A stretch of 25,178 bases of DNA. It comes from an uncultured Archangium sp. Lineage in GTDB: Bacteria > Myxococcota > Myxococcia > Myxococcales > Myxococcaceae. Where the stretch lies: NCBI GenBank assembly GCA_946479335.1, contig CAMLFP010000034.1, forward strand, positions 1 through 25,178, written 5' to 3'. Under the pieces are notes generated by a model that was given only the letters and a program-made list of their open reading frames with translations, ran no database searches and had not been told where the DNA came from. A program made the position numbers and the translations under genes. This document shows positions 8,034 through 14,510 of the stretch, piece after piece; positions within the stretch are counted from its first letter, which is position 1; each line of letters begins with the position of its first letter.

Positions 8034-10034
8034 GTGAGCGCCGACCAACCCCGCTTCGAAGTGCCTGAAGGCGTCACCCCTGAGGGCGTGCTGGGAGAAG
8101 GAGGCGCGCTCGCCGGGGCGCTGCCGGGCTACGAGTGGCGCCCGCAGCAGCTGGAGATGGCGCACGCCGTCGAGAAGGCGCTGGCGCAGAAGCGCTTCCT
8201 GTTGGCGGAGGCCGGCACCGGCACCGGCAAGACGCTGGCGTACCTCGTGCCCGCGCTGCTGTCGGGCAAGCGCGTGGTCATCTCCACCGCGACGCGCACG
8301 CTGCAGGAGCAGATTTTCCTCAAGGACCTGCCGCTGCTGCGCGACGAGGTGGGGCTCGAGGTGAAGGCCGCGCTGCTGAAAGGCCGGAGCAACTACCTGT
8401 GCGCGGCGCGCTTCGAGCGCTTCGAGTCGTTCCCCCTCTTCCCCACGCCGGCGGAGGCCGAGCATTGGGACGCGTTCCGCGAGTGGGCGCTGCAGACGCA
8501 GACCGGCGACCGCGGCGAGACCGACGTGCCCGACGACTGGGCGACGTGGCTGCAGGTGTCGACCACGCCCGACTCGTGCACCGGCGGGAAGTGCCCGTTC
8601 TACGAGACGTGCTTCGTGACGCGCGCGCGCCGCGCGGCGGCCGACTGTCAGCTCATCATCGTCAACCACGCGCTGTTCTTCGCCGACCTCTCGCTCAAGG
8701 CGCGCGGCGAGGCGCTGGAGCTGGGTGTGTTGCCTCCGTACGACGCCGTCATCTTCGACGAGGCGCACGCGCTCGAGGACGTGGCCACCGAGTACTTCGG
8801 CCAGACGGTCTCGTCGGGCCGCCTCATCGCGCTGGTGAACGACGTGCTGGAGCGCACCCCGAAGACGCACGCGCACTCCGCAACGTTGACCGCGCTGGCG
8901 ATGGAGCTCCGCGGGCGCACCGAGCAGTTCTTCGCGAAGGTGCAGGCGTCGCTCTCTCTCGGCGAGGGGCGTGAGACGGGGCTGCGCGACGACACGCAAG
9001 ACGCGCGGCTGTTGCCGCACTCGCTCGACGACGCCGCGGGAGAGGCGCGCCTCGTGGAGGAGACGCTGGGCGCGATGGCCGCGCTGTGCCCCGAAGAAGA
9101 CGCCGACCTGGGCGGCATCCACCGGCGGGCGCTGGAGTCGGCCCTGGCGCTGGAGGTGACGCTGCGCGCCGATGACCCGGCGCAGGTCTACTGGGCCAGC
9201 ACGCGCGGGCGCTCGGTGGCGTTGCGCGCGGCGCCCATCGACGTCGGCGCGTCGCTCGCGGCGGCGCTCTACGACTCGGTCGACAGCGTGGTCTTCACCT
9301 CGGCCACGCTGCAGGCGGGCGGCGGCTTCGACTACGTGCTGGAGCGCCTCGGCCTCACCGGCCGCGCCACCGACACGCTGCGCGTCGATTCGCCCTTCGA
9401 CTACCAACGGCAGGCGCTGCTGTATGTGCCCGGCTATCTCCCGCCGCCCGCCGACCCGGAGTGGACAGTGCAGTTCGCGCGCGAGGTCTTCCGCCTGCTG
9501 GCGTTGTCGGGTGGCCGCGCCTTCGTGCTCTTCACCTCGTACCGGCACATGGAGGCGGTGCACGCGCTGGTGGCGCCACACCTCAAGCTGCCGGTGCTGA
9601 AGCAGGGCGAGGCGCCGCGGCGCGCGCTGCTCTCGCGCTTCACCGAGGAGCCCAGCGTGCTGTTCGCCACCCAGAGCTTCTGGGAGGGCGTCGACGTGCC
9701 GGGCGCAGCGCTCTCGATGGTCATCATCGACCGGCTCCCCTTCGCGCCGCCCAACGAGCCGCTGCAGGCCGCGCGGATGGACGCGGTGCGCGAGCGCGGC
9801 GGCAAACCCTTCGACGAGTACCAGGTGCCGCAGGCGGCGCTGGCGCTGCGGCAGGGTTTCGGGCGGCTCATCCGCACCGCGCGCGACTTCGGCGTGGTGG
9901 CCATCGGCGATTCACGGCTGGTGACGAAGCGCTACGGTCAGCGCTTCCTTGAGAGCCTGCCGCGCGCCCGCTTGACGATGCAGTTCGAAGAGGTGCGCGC
10001 CTTCTGGCAGGGCGCACCACCCGACCACACGTAG
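8034..10034 (+). CDS. dinG: DinG/YoaA-type (XPD-like) ATP-dependent DNA helicase with Fe-S cluster (666 aa)
   Basis: This is a superfamily 2 helicase of the XPD/DinG group, which unwinds DNA 5' to 3' and takes part in repair and replication-conflict processing. Visible motifs are a Q-like region YEWRPQQ (33-39), Walker A AEAGTGTGKT (58-67), DEAH box FDEAH (241-245), SATL, FVLFTSYRHM, FWEGVDVPG and motif VI LRQGFGRLIRT (606-616). Four cysteines at 123, 182, 187 and 193 (C...C-x4-C-x5-C) reproduce the Fe-S ligand spacing of DinG. The start is GTG 8034, because the frame is open far upstream without recognisable protein and the first conserved block begins about 30 residues in. An unknown gene follows 15 bp downstream, probably in the same transcript. 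Whether it is functionally DinG or the paralogue YoaA cannot be settled from the sequence alone. Confidence 0.92.
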   Translation: MSADQPRFEVPEGVTPEGVLGEGGALAGALPGYEWRPQQLEMAHAVEKALAQKRFLLAEAGTGTGKTLAYLVPALLSGKRVVISTATRTLQEQIFLKDLPLLRDEVGLEVKAALLKGRSNYLCAARFERFESFPLFPTPAEAEHWDAFREWALQTQTGDRGETDVPDDWATWLQVSTTPDSCTGGKCPFYETCFVTRARRAAADCQLIIVNHALFFADLSLKARGEALELGVLPPYDAVIFDEAHALEDVATEYFGQTVSSGRLIALVNDVLERTPKTHAHSATLTALAMELRGRTEQFFAKVQASLSLGEGRETGLRDDTQDARLLPHSLDDAAGEARLVEETLGAMAALCPEEDADLGGIHRRALESALALEVTLRADDPAQVYWASTRGRSVALRAAPIDVGASLAAALYDSVDSVVFTSATLQAGGGFDYVLERLGLTGRATDTLRVDSPFDYQRQALLYVPGYLPPPADPEWTVQFAREVFRLLALSGGRAFVLFTSYRHMEAVHALVAPHLKLPVLKQGEAPRRALLSRFTEEPSVLFATQSFWEGVDVPGAALSMVIIDRLPFAPPNEPLQAARMDAVRERGGKPFDEYQVPQAALALRQGFGRLIRTARDFGVVAIGDSRLVTKRYGQRFLESLPRARLTMQFEEVRAFWQGAPPDHT

Positions 10035-10049
10035 CCCCGGAGCCTTCCC

Positions 10050-10712
10050 ATGAAATCAGCCGACCTCAACTTCAGCGACGTCACCACCGCGGCGCTGGTC
10101 GCCGGGCGGGAGGCGGTCATCGCGACGACCGCCGGGGAGCTCGAAACGCTCTTCTCCCGCGCCGACGCGCTGGGGCTCGTGGTGTGCCTGTGCACCGACC
10201 TGTCGCTCGCGCTGGATGATGACGCGCCCATCGAGTGCGGCGCGGTGATTGGGGTGCTGGTCGCCAGCGTCGCGCACCCCGAGCCGGGCGAGGTCGACCG
10301 CGCGGCCCTCGACGCGGCGCTGACGCGCGCGAAGGCGCTCGACTGGGGCCAGGTGCACCGGAAGCTCGGCCTCTCCTCCGAGGCGCTCATCACGCCGCCC
10401 GACGCGCTGTGGCTCACCGCGACGGGGCCGCTCGCGGGCGGGCTGCTCGCGCACGGGGTGCCGGCCTCCTACGACGAGTCACGCGACACCGAGTGGGAGG
10501 AGGGCTCGGCGCAGGCGCGCGAGCCGACGCTCGAGTTCACCTCGGGGAAAGACAGCGACCAGCGCGCGCTGACCGATGGCATCTGGGGCAAGCGCCTCGC
10601 GTACGTCGGTGACTGGGCCACGGCCGACGTGACCGCCGCGGTGCGCGCGCCGGGTGCGCTGGGGTCGCTGACCGGCGAGGCGCGGCTGTGGCTGATGGCG
10701 TCGTACGGCTGA
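10050..10712 (+). CDS. Conserved-looking protein of unknown function (220 aa)
   Basis: I do not recognise a family. It starts at ATG 10050 with a modest CGGAG upstream and lies 15 bp after the helicase stop, so co-transcription is likely. The protein is acidic, with no signal peptide or clear transmembrane helix. A hydrophobic stretch (GAVIGVLVASVAH) and an Ala/Leu-rich helical middle look like a soluble alpha/beta fold. The C-terminal part contains SYDESRDTEWEEGSAQ and WGKRLAYVGDW. Third-position GC is high like its neighbours, which supports a real gene. It converges on the ArsR-type gene with a 9-bp gap, where a perfect palindrome GTGACGTCAC (10716-10725) sits. Confidence 0.72.
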   Translation: MKSADLNFSDVTTAALVAGREAVIATTAGELETLFSRADALGLVVCLCTDLSLALDDDAPIECGAVIGVLVASVAHPEPGEVDRAALDAALTRAKALDWGQVHRKLGLSSEALITPPDALWLTATGPLAGGLLAHGVPASYDESRDTEWEEGSAQAREPTLEFTSGKDSDQRALTDGIWGKRLAYVGDWATADVTAAVRAPGALGSLTGEARLWLMASYG

Positions 10713-10721
10713 GCCGTGACG

Positions 10722-11057
10722 TCACTCGTCGTCGACGAAGCGACGGAGGCGTTCGAGGGCGCCGTCCCACTGTTTGCTGAGCTGCTGCAGGTACCCGTGC
10801 GCGGCGTCGAGCCGGCCGGGCTGCAGCGACCACACGCGTTCGCGGCCCTGCCAGTCGCTGGTGACGAGGCCGGCCTCGGAGAGGATCTCGAGGTGCTTGG
10901 TCACCGCCTGGCGCGTGACGCCGGCCTTCGCGGTCAGCTCGGTGATGGAGCTGTGGCCGCTCGACGACAGGCGCGCCAACAGCTTGAGGCGCGTGTCGTC
11001 GCCGAGGGCCGCGAAGAGCGGCGCGGCGTCTCTGGGGAGTCGCTCACCCGCCGACAT
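10722..11057 (-). CDS. ArsR-family winged-helix transcriptional regulator (111 aa)
   Basis: This small DNA-binding repressor has the ArsR layout: LFAALGDDTRLKLLARL (helix 1-2), SITELTAKAGVTRQAVTKHL (helix-turn-helix, about residues 37-56), ILSEAGLV, then a wing with GRERVWSLQPGRL. It has no cysteines, so the Cys-based metal sites of ArsR/SmtB are absent. It belongs instead with the ArsR proteins that accompany SRPBCC proteins. Its ATG (11057) lies inside the end of the preceding SRPBCC gene (14-bp overlap), so translation is probably coupled. It likely autoregulates this two-gene operon from the palindrome at 11530-11549. Confidence 0.9.
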   Translation of the reverse strand: MSAGERLPRDAAPLFAALGDDTRLKLLARLSSSGHSSITELTAKAGVTRQAVTKHLEILSEAGLVTSDWQGRERVWSLQPGRLDAAHGYLQQLSKQWDGALERLRRFVDDE

Positions 11058-11487
11058 AGCGGCTCACGTTCTTCATCTGCTCCTCCCAGCCGCCGTTGTT
11101 CATGCGGAAGGCGATGGCGCGGCGGTGCTCGGGGAGCGCGTCGAAACCTGATTCGTGCACGGTGAGCTTCGTACCGGTGCCCGCGTCTTCGAGGAAGAAC
11201 TCCACCAGGGTCATGGGCTCCTTCGAGTAGTCGACCTGCTCGTCGACGGCAAAGGGGTGCCAGCGGAAGGCGAAGCGCGTCTGCGGCTCGATGGCCTCCA
11301 CCTCGATGGCGATGCGCAGGTGCGTGTAGTCGGGCACGGTGAGCTGCCCCGTCTGCCGCTGCCCGGCGACGAAGGGTCCGTCGAACCTCGCCGCGAACCA
11401 GCTCCCGAACTGCTGCGCGTCGGTCAGCGCCTGCCACACCTTCGCCTTGCCTGCCTTCAACGTCACCGTCTTCTCGATGCGATCCAT
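11044..11487 (-). CDS. SRPBCC / AHSA1-like (START-fold) protein (147 aa)
   Basis: Start ATG 11487 is chosen because TGGAGG lies 6 nt upstream; a longer frame to 11535 has no such site. The sequence fits the AHSA1/CalC-like SRPBCC family: IEKTVTLKAGKAKVWQALTD at the N-terminus, then FGSWFAARFDGPF, TRFAFRWHPF, TLVEFFLEDAGTGTKLTVHESGF and C-terminal WEEQMKNV. These proteins form a helix-grip fold with a hydrophobic ligand cavity; the ligand here is unknown. No signal or membrane segment is seen. The gene is first in an operon with the overlapping ArsR gene. In most ArsR-SRPBCC pairs I know of, the regulator comes first, so the order here is reversed. Confidence 0.9.
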   Translation of the reverse strand: MDRIEKTVTLKAGKAKVWQALTDAQQFGSWFAARFDGPFVAGQRQTGQLTVPDYTHLRIAIEVEAIEPQTRFAFRWHPFAVDEQVDYSKEPMTLVEFFLEDAGTGTKLTVHESGFDALPEHRRAIAFRMNNGGWEEQMKNVSRYVGG

Positions 11488-11506
11488 GTGCAACCTCCAG
11501 ATTGCA

Positions 11507-11549
11507 TATCTAGTCGCGGCACATTTCACATGCAACCAATTGGATGCAT
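11507..11549 (-). promoter_or_regulatory. Probable promoter and operator of the SRPBCC-ArsR operon
   Basis: On the minus strand TTGCAT (11535-11530) and TAGATA (11512-11507) are spaced 17 bp, a possible -35/-10 pair placing the transcript start near 11500, just before the ribosome-binding site. The -35 side overlaps an imperfect 20-bp palindrome, 11530-11549 (ATGCA.CCAATTGG.TGCAT, with one mismatched pair), a plausible ArsR-dimer operator. The region is also AT-rich compared with its surroundings. Confidence 0.5.
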
Positions 11550-11597
11550 GATTCTTTTCAGTGCCGCGGCGGCGCGGGCGGGCTAGGGCGCGCGGCG

Positions 11598-12041
11598 ATG
11601 AGTGACGGCATCGCGGAGATCTTCACGGACGGTGCGTGCAGCGGGAACCCGGGGCCTGGCGGCTGGGGAGCGCTGCTGCGCTGGGGCGGGAGGGAGAAGG
11701 AGCTGTTCGGAGGAGAGAAGGACACCACCAACAACCGCATGGAGCTGACCGCGGTCATCCGCGCGCTGGAGTCGCTGACGAGGCCGGTGAAGGTGCGGCT
11801 GCACACCGACTCCACGTACGTGATGCAGGGCATCACGAAGTGGATCCACGGGTGGAAGAAGAACGGGTGGAAGACGTCGGCGAAGGAGCCGGTGAAGAAC
11901 GAAGACCTGTGGCGTGCGCTGGAGGACGCGGTGAAGCGGCACGACATCGAGTGGAGATGGGTGAAGGGACACGCGGGGCACCCGGAGAACGAGCGGGCGG
12001 ACGCGTTGGCGAACAAGGGCGTGGCGCTGGCGCGTCAGTGA
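11598..12041 (+). CDS. rnhA: Ribonuclease HI (147 aa)
   Basis: RnhA cleaves the RNA strand of RNA-DNA hybrids (R-loops, primers). The four metal-binding catalytic residues are visible: D11 in [17 protein letters not shown]49 in NNRMELTA, D71 in HTDSTYV and D135 in NERADALAN. The accessory His125 is in KGHAGHPEN. The basic protrusion ([12 protein letters not shown], 81-92) typical of the E. coli-type enzyme is present. Length is close to that of E. coli RnhA (155 aa). The ATG at 11598 begins the conserved core; the Shine-Dalgarno is weak. The gene stands alone on plus, back to back with the SRPBCC operon and convergent with an RNase H-like gene 247 bp away. Confidence 0.96.
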   Translation: MSDGIAEIFTDGACSGNPGPGGWGALLRWGGREKELFGGEKDTTNNRMELTAVIRALESLTRPVKVRLHTDSTYVMQGITKWIHGWKKNGWKTSAKEPVKNEDLWRALEDAVKRHDIEWRWVKGHAGHPENERADALANKGVALARQ

Positions 12042-12125
12042 ACAGTTCGCGCAGAGAGGCAACGGGCGACTGCGGGCCGCGGAGAAGCGCAGACGACTCG
12101 GTGGTGGCGGTGGAAGGAGGAGACG

Positions 12126-12148
12126 CTGGTCGAAGAGCCAGCGACCAG
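12126..12148. terminator. Weak hairpin in the convergent intergenic region
   Basis: CTGGTCG and CGACCAG form a 7-bp stem with a 9-nt loop, 84 bp past rnhA. The 247-bp gap 12042-12288 otherwise shows no gene that I can support. It lies between two converging genes, so a terminator is expected, but there is no T-tract. Confidence 0.3.
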
Positions 12149-12288
12149 TTGGGTGGGGGGCGGCGTGCGGGAGCTCGAAAATTGAAGATGAGTACCCTCA
12201 GCGAGCGTTCGTTCGGCGCGAGGTCGAGGGGCCCGCGGGCGACGAGCAGCGCACCGAGTTCTGCAGGCCAGTGCCCTTCTTCGAAGCC

Positions 12289-12699
12289 TCAGTCGTGCAA
12301 TTGCGCGTCTCGCGCCCACGAGGCCATCACGTCGACAGCTTCGTTCCACGCTTCGCCGGCGTGCGCGCGGACCCAGCGCGGGTGCACGACGAGTCTCTGC
12401 GCAACCGCGTGCAACACCTCCGCGCGCGCGCGGACGTGGGGCGGCTTCGGGAGGAACGCGCCGCGCACCACGTCGAGCGCGATGCGGCAGTCGCTGATCA
12501 ACTCGAGCTCCCGTACGCCCGCGTCGAGGGCGGCCTCGAGCCCGCGCTGTACCGCTTCAAACTCCATCAACAGGCTGGTGGTGCAGTCGTCGCCGCCGAA
12601 GCCCTCGAGCACCAGCGCGTCACCGTCGACCAGCGCGAACGCCCAACCGCCGGGCCGCCCGGTGCGTTCAGCGCCCGCGCCATCGGCGTAGAGCTTCAC
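12289..12699 (-). CDS. Divergent RNase H-fold protein with intact catalytic residues (136 aa)
   Basis: Residues align with the RNase HI core: KLYADGAG (D6), LLMEFEAVQRGLEAAL (E46), ELELISDCRIALDVV (D70) and WVRAHAGEAWNEAVDVMASWA (D123). All four acidic metal ligands therefore appear to be kept. The basic protrusion of classical RnhA is absent: about 20 residues between D70 and the C-terminal helix are replaced by FLPKPPHVRARAEV. The start GTG 12699 shares four bases (GTGA) with the stop of the upstream membrane-protein gene, implying translational coupling. It is probably a ribonuclease H-like nuclease, close to the short 'ribonuclease HI family' proteins with reverse-transcriptase-like folds. 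The substrate is unknown. Confidence 0.82.
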   Translation of the reverse strand: MKLYADGAGAERTGRPGGWAFALVDGDALVLEGFGGDDCTTSLLMEFEAVQRGLEAALDAGVRELELISDCRIALDVVRGAFLPKPPHVRARAEVLHAVAQRLVVHPRWVRAHAGEAWNEAVDVMASWARDAQLHD

Positions 12700-13769
12700 G
12701 GGTGGAGCGGCAGGGTGAGCGGCGGGTCCATCGGGAGCACGAGGCCCGCGTCGGTGCGCTCGCCCACCGGGGGTTTTCCACCCGCGCCGCTGGCGAGCCA
12801 CGTCAGCGCGAGCGACAGGGTGGTGACGTCTTGAAGCGAGCGCTCGACGAGGCCCTCGTTCACGCACAGCGCGTCGGGAGCCCAACTCGTGGAGTGGGCG
12901 CAGAGCCGCTCGGCGGCGGCGCTTCGCGTCGCGGCGTCGGGCGCGTCGAGGAGGGCCTGAAAGGCGGCGTCCCAGGAGGACCAGAGGCGCCGGTCTGCGA
13001 GGTCCTGCAGCGCCGACGACGGCCGCGTCGAGGGCGGCAGGTCGTGGAGCTGGGTGAAGGGGCCGAACACGCGAAGCGCCCGGGTCGCGCGCTCCGTCTT
13101 CAGGAGGTCCTGCAGCGAGACCACGCGCGGGAGCAACGTCACCCACGTCTGCGCGGCGTCGGCGCGGAGCTGTGGCGGCAGCGCGTCGAGGGCCGCAGCG
13201 CAGGCCGGCGCGACCTCCCGTGCGAGCGAGCGCGCGCCCTGCACGCCGACCAGGCCGAGGTAGGTCCAATCGAACGCGGCGTTGAGCGTCGCGTGGCACC
13301 GCAGCGAGGCCTCCACCGCGCGCCCGGCCTCGACGTCGACGCGGGTCTGCAGCGCCGTCACGCGCCCCAGCGCGGTGGCGAGACGAAGCAGGTCAGGTGA
13401 CATCGCCCACGGCTCTGCGCCTGCCACGAAGCGCAGTTCGCGCGACTCGCCGCACGCGCGGAGGTTGTCGGCCCAGGGCTCCAGCGCCTTGAGCTCCTTC
13501 TGGAGCGCGGCGGCGTCGAGCGCGCCCGGCTTGTCGAACGGCGAGAGGTCGCGCGGCGTCACCTTCAACATGCCCGCGAAACACTGGAAGCCATTGTCGT
13601 GGATCGGCTGCAGCACCGGCGGGGTGTGCACCACCGCGCGCGCGCGCAGCGCGGTGACGTCGGCTTCAAGCTGCCGCGCCAGCGCCCGCGACCTCACGTA
13701 CGGCACCACGACGAAGCCGGTGACGACGAGGGCGATGACGACGACGAGAGCAACCAACGCGCGACGCAT
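12696..13769 (-). CDS. Membrane-anchored protein of unknown function (357 aa)
   Basis: I recognise no family. Residues about 4-24 (ALVALVVVIALVVTGFVVVPY) form one strong hydrophobic helix after MRR, so this is probably a signal anchor with the rest in the periplasm. The body is largely alpha-helical, Ala/Leu/Arg-rich, with few cysteines (for example NGFQCFAG, LRACGES, RCHATL, ALCVNEG) that could form disulfides. The C-terminus is proline-rich (LVLPMDPPLTLPLHP). It starts at ATG 13769, 33 bp after the COQ4-like gene, and its stop overlaps the next start by 4 bp, so it is the middle gene of a three-gene operon. Confidence 0.8.
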   Translation of the reverse strand: MRRALVALVVVIALVVTGFVVVPYVRSRALARQLEADVTALRARAVVHTPPVLQPIHDNGFQCFAGMLKVTPRDLSPFDKPGALDAAALQKELKALEPWADNLRACGESRELRFVAGAEPWAMSPDLLRLATALGRVTALQTRVDVEAGRAVEASLRCHATLNAAFDWTYLGLVGVQGARSLAREVAPACAAALDALPPQLRADAAQTWVTLLPRVVSLQDLLKTERATRALRVFGPFTQLHDLPPSTRPSSALQDLADRRLWSSWDAAFQALLDAPDAATRSAAAERLCAHSTSWAPDALCVNEGLVERSLQDVTTLSLALTWLASGAGGKPPVGERTDAGLVLPMDPPLTLPLHP

Positions 13770-13802
13770 GGGCGCGCACCGTGTCAGAAAACGCCGCGCT
13801 CT

Positions 13803-14396
13803 TCACTCGTGCACGGCGGCGGGCGACGCGGCCTGACTGCGCCAGCGCAACCAGATGAACAGCGTCACCGGCGAGAGCAGCACCGCGAACATCAACAGGC
13901 CGACGACCAGCCCCGCCAACGCGGCGACGGTGAAGCGCGCGACATCGCCGAAGCCCGGCGTCACCAGAGCGTCGGTGATGCCGAGTTCTCTGCGCACGTC
14001 ATCGACCTCCCGCGCGAGCATCGCGTCGTAGTCGAGCGCGTACGCAGCGCGCTGCCGGCGGCCACGGGCAAAGGCGCGCAGCACCCGCGTCGGTGCAGAG
14101 AAGAGGCCCGCCGCGAGCCCGCCGAGGTTGATGACCACCGCCGCGGGGAATGCGGTGCAGCCCGCGCCGAGCTCCCACGCGGAGATCTCGAACTCGCTCA
14201 CCGTGTCGGTGCGGTAGCCCGTCAGCAGGTGATTCAAGTCGTGGAAGCGCACTGCCTGCTTCCGCGCCTCGGTGTTGGGGAACGGGAACGGGATGCGCCC
14301 GAGTTTGAAGTCGACCCACTTCGCCGAGTACCCGCCGTCGGCGCCGAAGTGGTTGGCCTCGAAGTACTCACGCAGCGCCTCACGCATCGTGGTCAT
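13803..14396 (-). CDS. COQ4-like HDxxH-motif membrane protein (197 aa)
   Basis: Residues 50-75 read RFHDLNHLLTGYRTDTVSEF and onward. They contain HDLNH (52-56) followed by Glu68, exactly the HDxxH-x11-E zinc-ligand motif that defines the ubiquinone-biosynthesis protein COQ4. The surrounding TGY and E...W pattern also fits. Two hydrophobic segments follow: a shorter one (AFPAAVVINLGGLAAGLF, 82-99) and a strong C-terminal one (FTVAALAGLVVGLLMFAVLL and beyond, 155-184). Classical COQ4 lacks the latter, so this is a COQ4-like membrane protein rather than a clear orthologue. ATG 14396 is preferred over a TTG at 14432, which would overlap the inverted repeat. First gene of the operon running to 12289. 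Function is inferred only at superfamily level. Confidence 0.72.
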   Translation of the reverse strand: MTTMREALREYFEANHFGADGGYSAKWVDFKLGRIPFPFPNTEARKQAVRFHDLNHLLTGYRTDTVSEFEISAWELGAGCTAFPAAVVINLGGLAAGLFSAPTRVLRAFARGRRQRAAYALDYDAMLAREVDDVRRELGITDALVTPGFGDVARFTVAALAGLVVGLLMFAVLLSPVTLFIWLRWRSQAASPAAVHE

Positions 14397-14409
14397 GCGC
14401 CGCAGGGTG

Positions 14410-14429
14410 TTCAGTCGAACTTGTGTTCG
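14410..14429 (-). promoter_or_regulatory. LexA-like inverted repeat upstream of the COQ4-like operon
   Basis: CGAAC-ACAA-GTTCG (minus strand, 14429-14416) is a perfect inverted repeat, followed by ACTGAAC (to 14410). It sits 20-33 nt before the ATG at 14396. CGAAC-N4-GTTCG is the form of the Gram-positive SOS box, and GTTCAG is the conserved half of the described Myxococcus LexA site. A perfect palindrome GATTCGAATC lies further upstream (14456-14465). Regulation by LexA is speculative. Confidence 0.3.
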
Positions 14430-14470
14430 CAAGACTTCAAATCAGCACTGCTTCTGATTCGAATCACGCC

Positions 14471-14502
14471 CCTCACCCCAACCCTCTCCCCAGGGGAGAG
14501 GG
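14471..14502. repeat. Dispersed-repeat-type hairpin (CCCTCTCCCC/GGGGAGAGGG)
   Basis: CCTCACCCCAACCCTCTCCCC followed by GGGGAGAGGG forms an almost loopless perfect stem (14482-14491 with 14493-14502), 8 bp past the proA stop. This C-rich word plus hairpin is a common intergenic repeat in many GC-rich Proteobacteria and Myxococcota. It may act as terminator for proA; in the plus direction it is followed by the T-rich run GTTTCTTT. Confidence 0.65.
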
Positions 14503-14510
14503 CGTTTCTT

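Noticed and set aside
7962..9581. Minus-strand extension of the DUF2378 frame through the helicase gene
   Set aside because: It lies opposite clear helicase motifs. The strong ribosome-binding site fixes the DUF2378 start at 7961.
10705..10725. Small palindromes at the convergent end of the 220-aa gene and the ArsR gene
   Set aside because: GTGACGTCAC and ACGGCT-G-AGCCGT are perfect, but they are short, partly coding and have no T-tract, so terminator or operator function is not supportable.
12042..12288. Possible small gene between rnhA and the RNase H-like gene
   Set aside because: Frames there are only extensions or shadows of neighbours, with no start signal or motif.
14397..14432. TTG start at 14432 for the COQ4-like protein
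   Set aside because: It would add 12 unsupported residues and place the inverted repeat at 14416-14429 inside the coding region; ATG 14396 is simpler.
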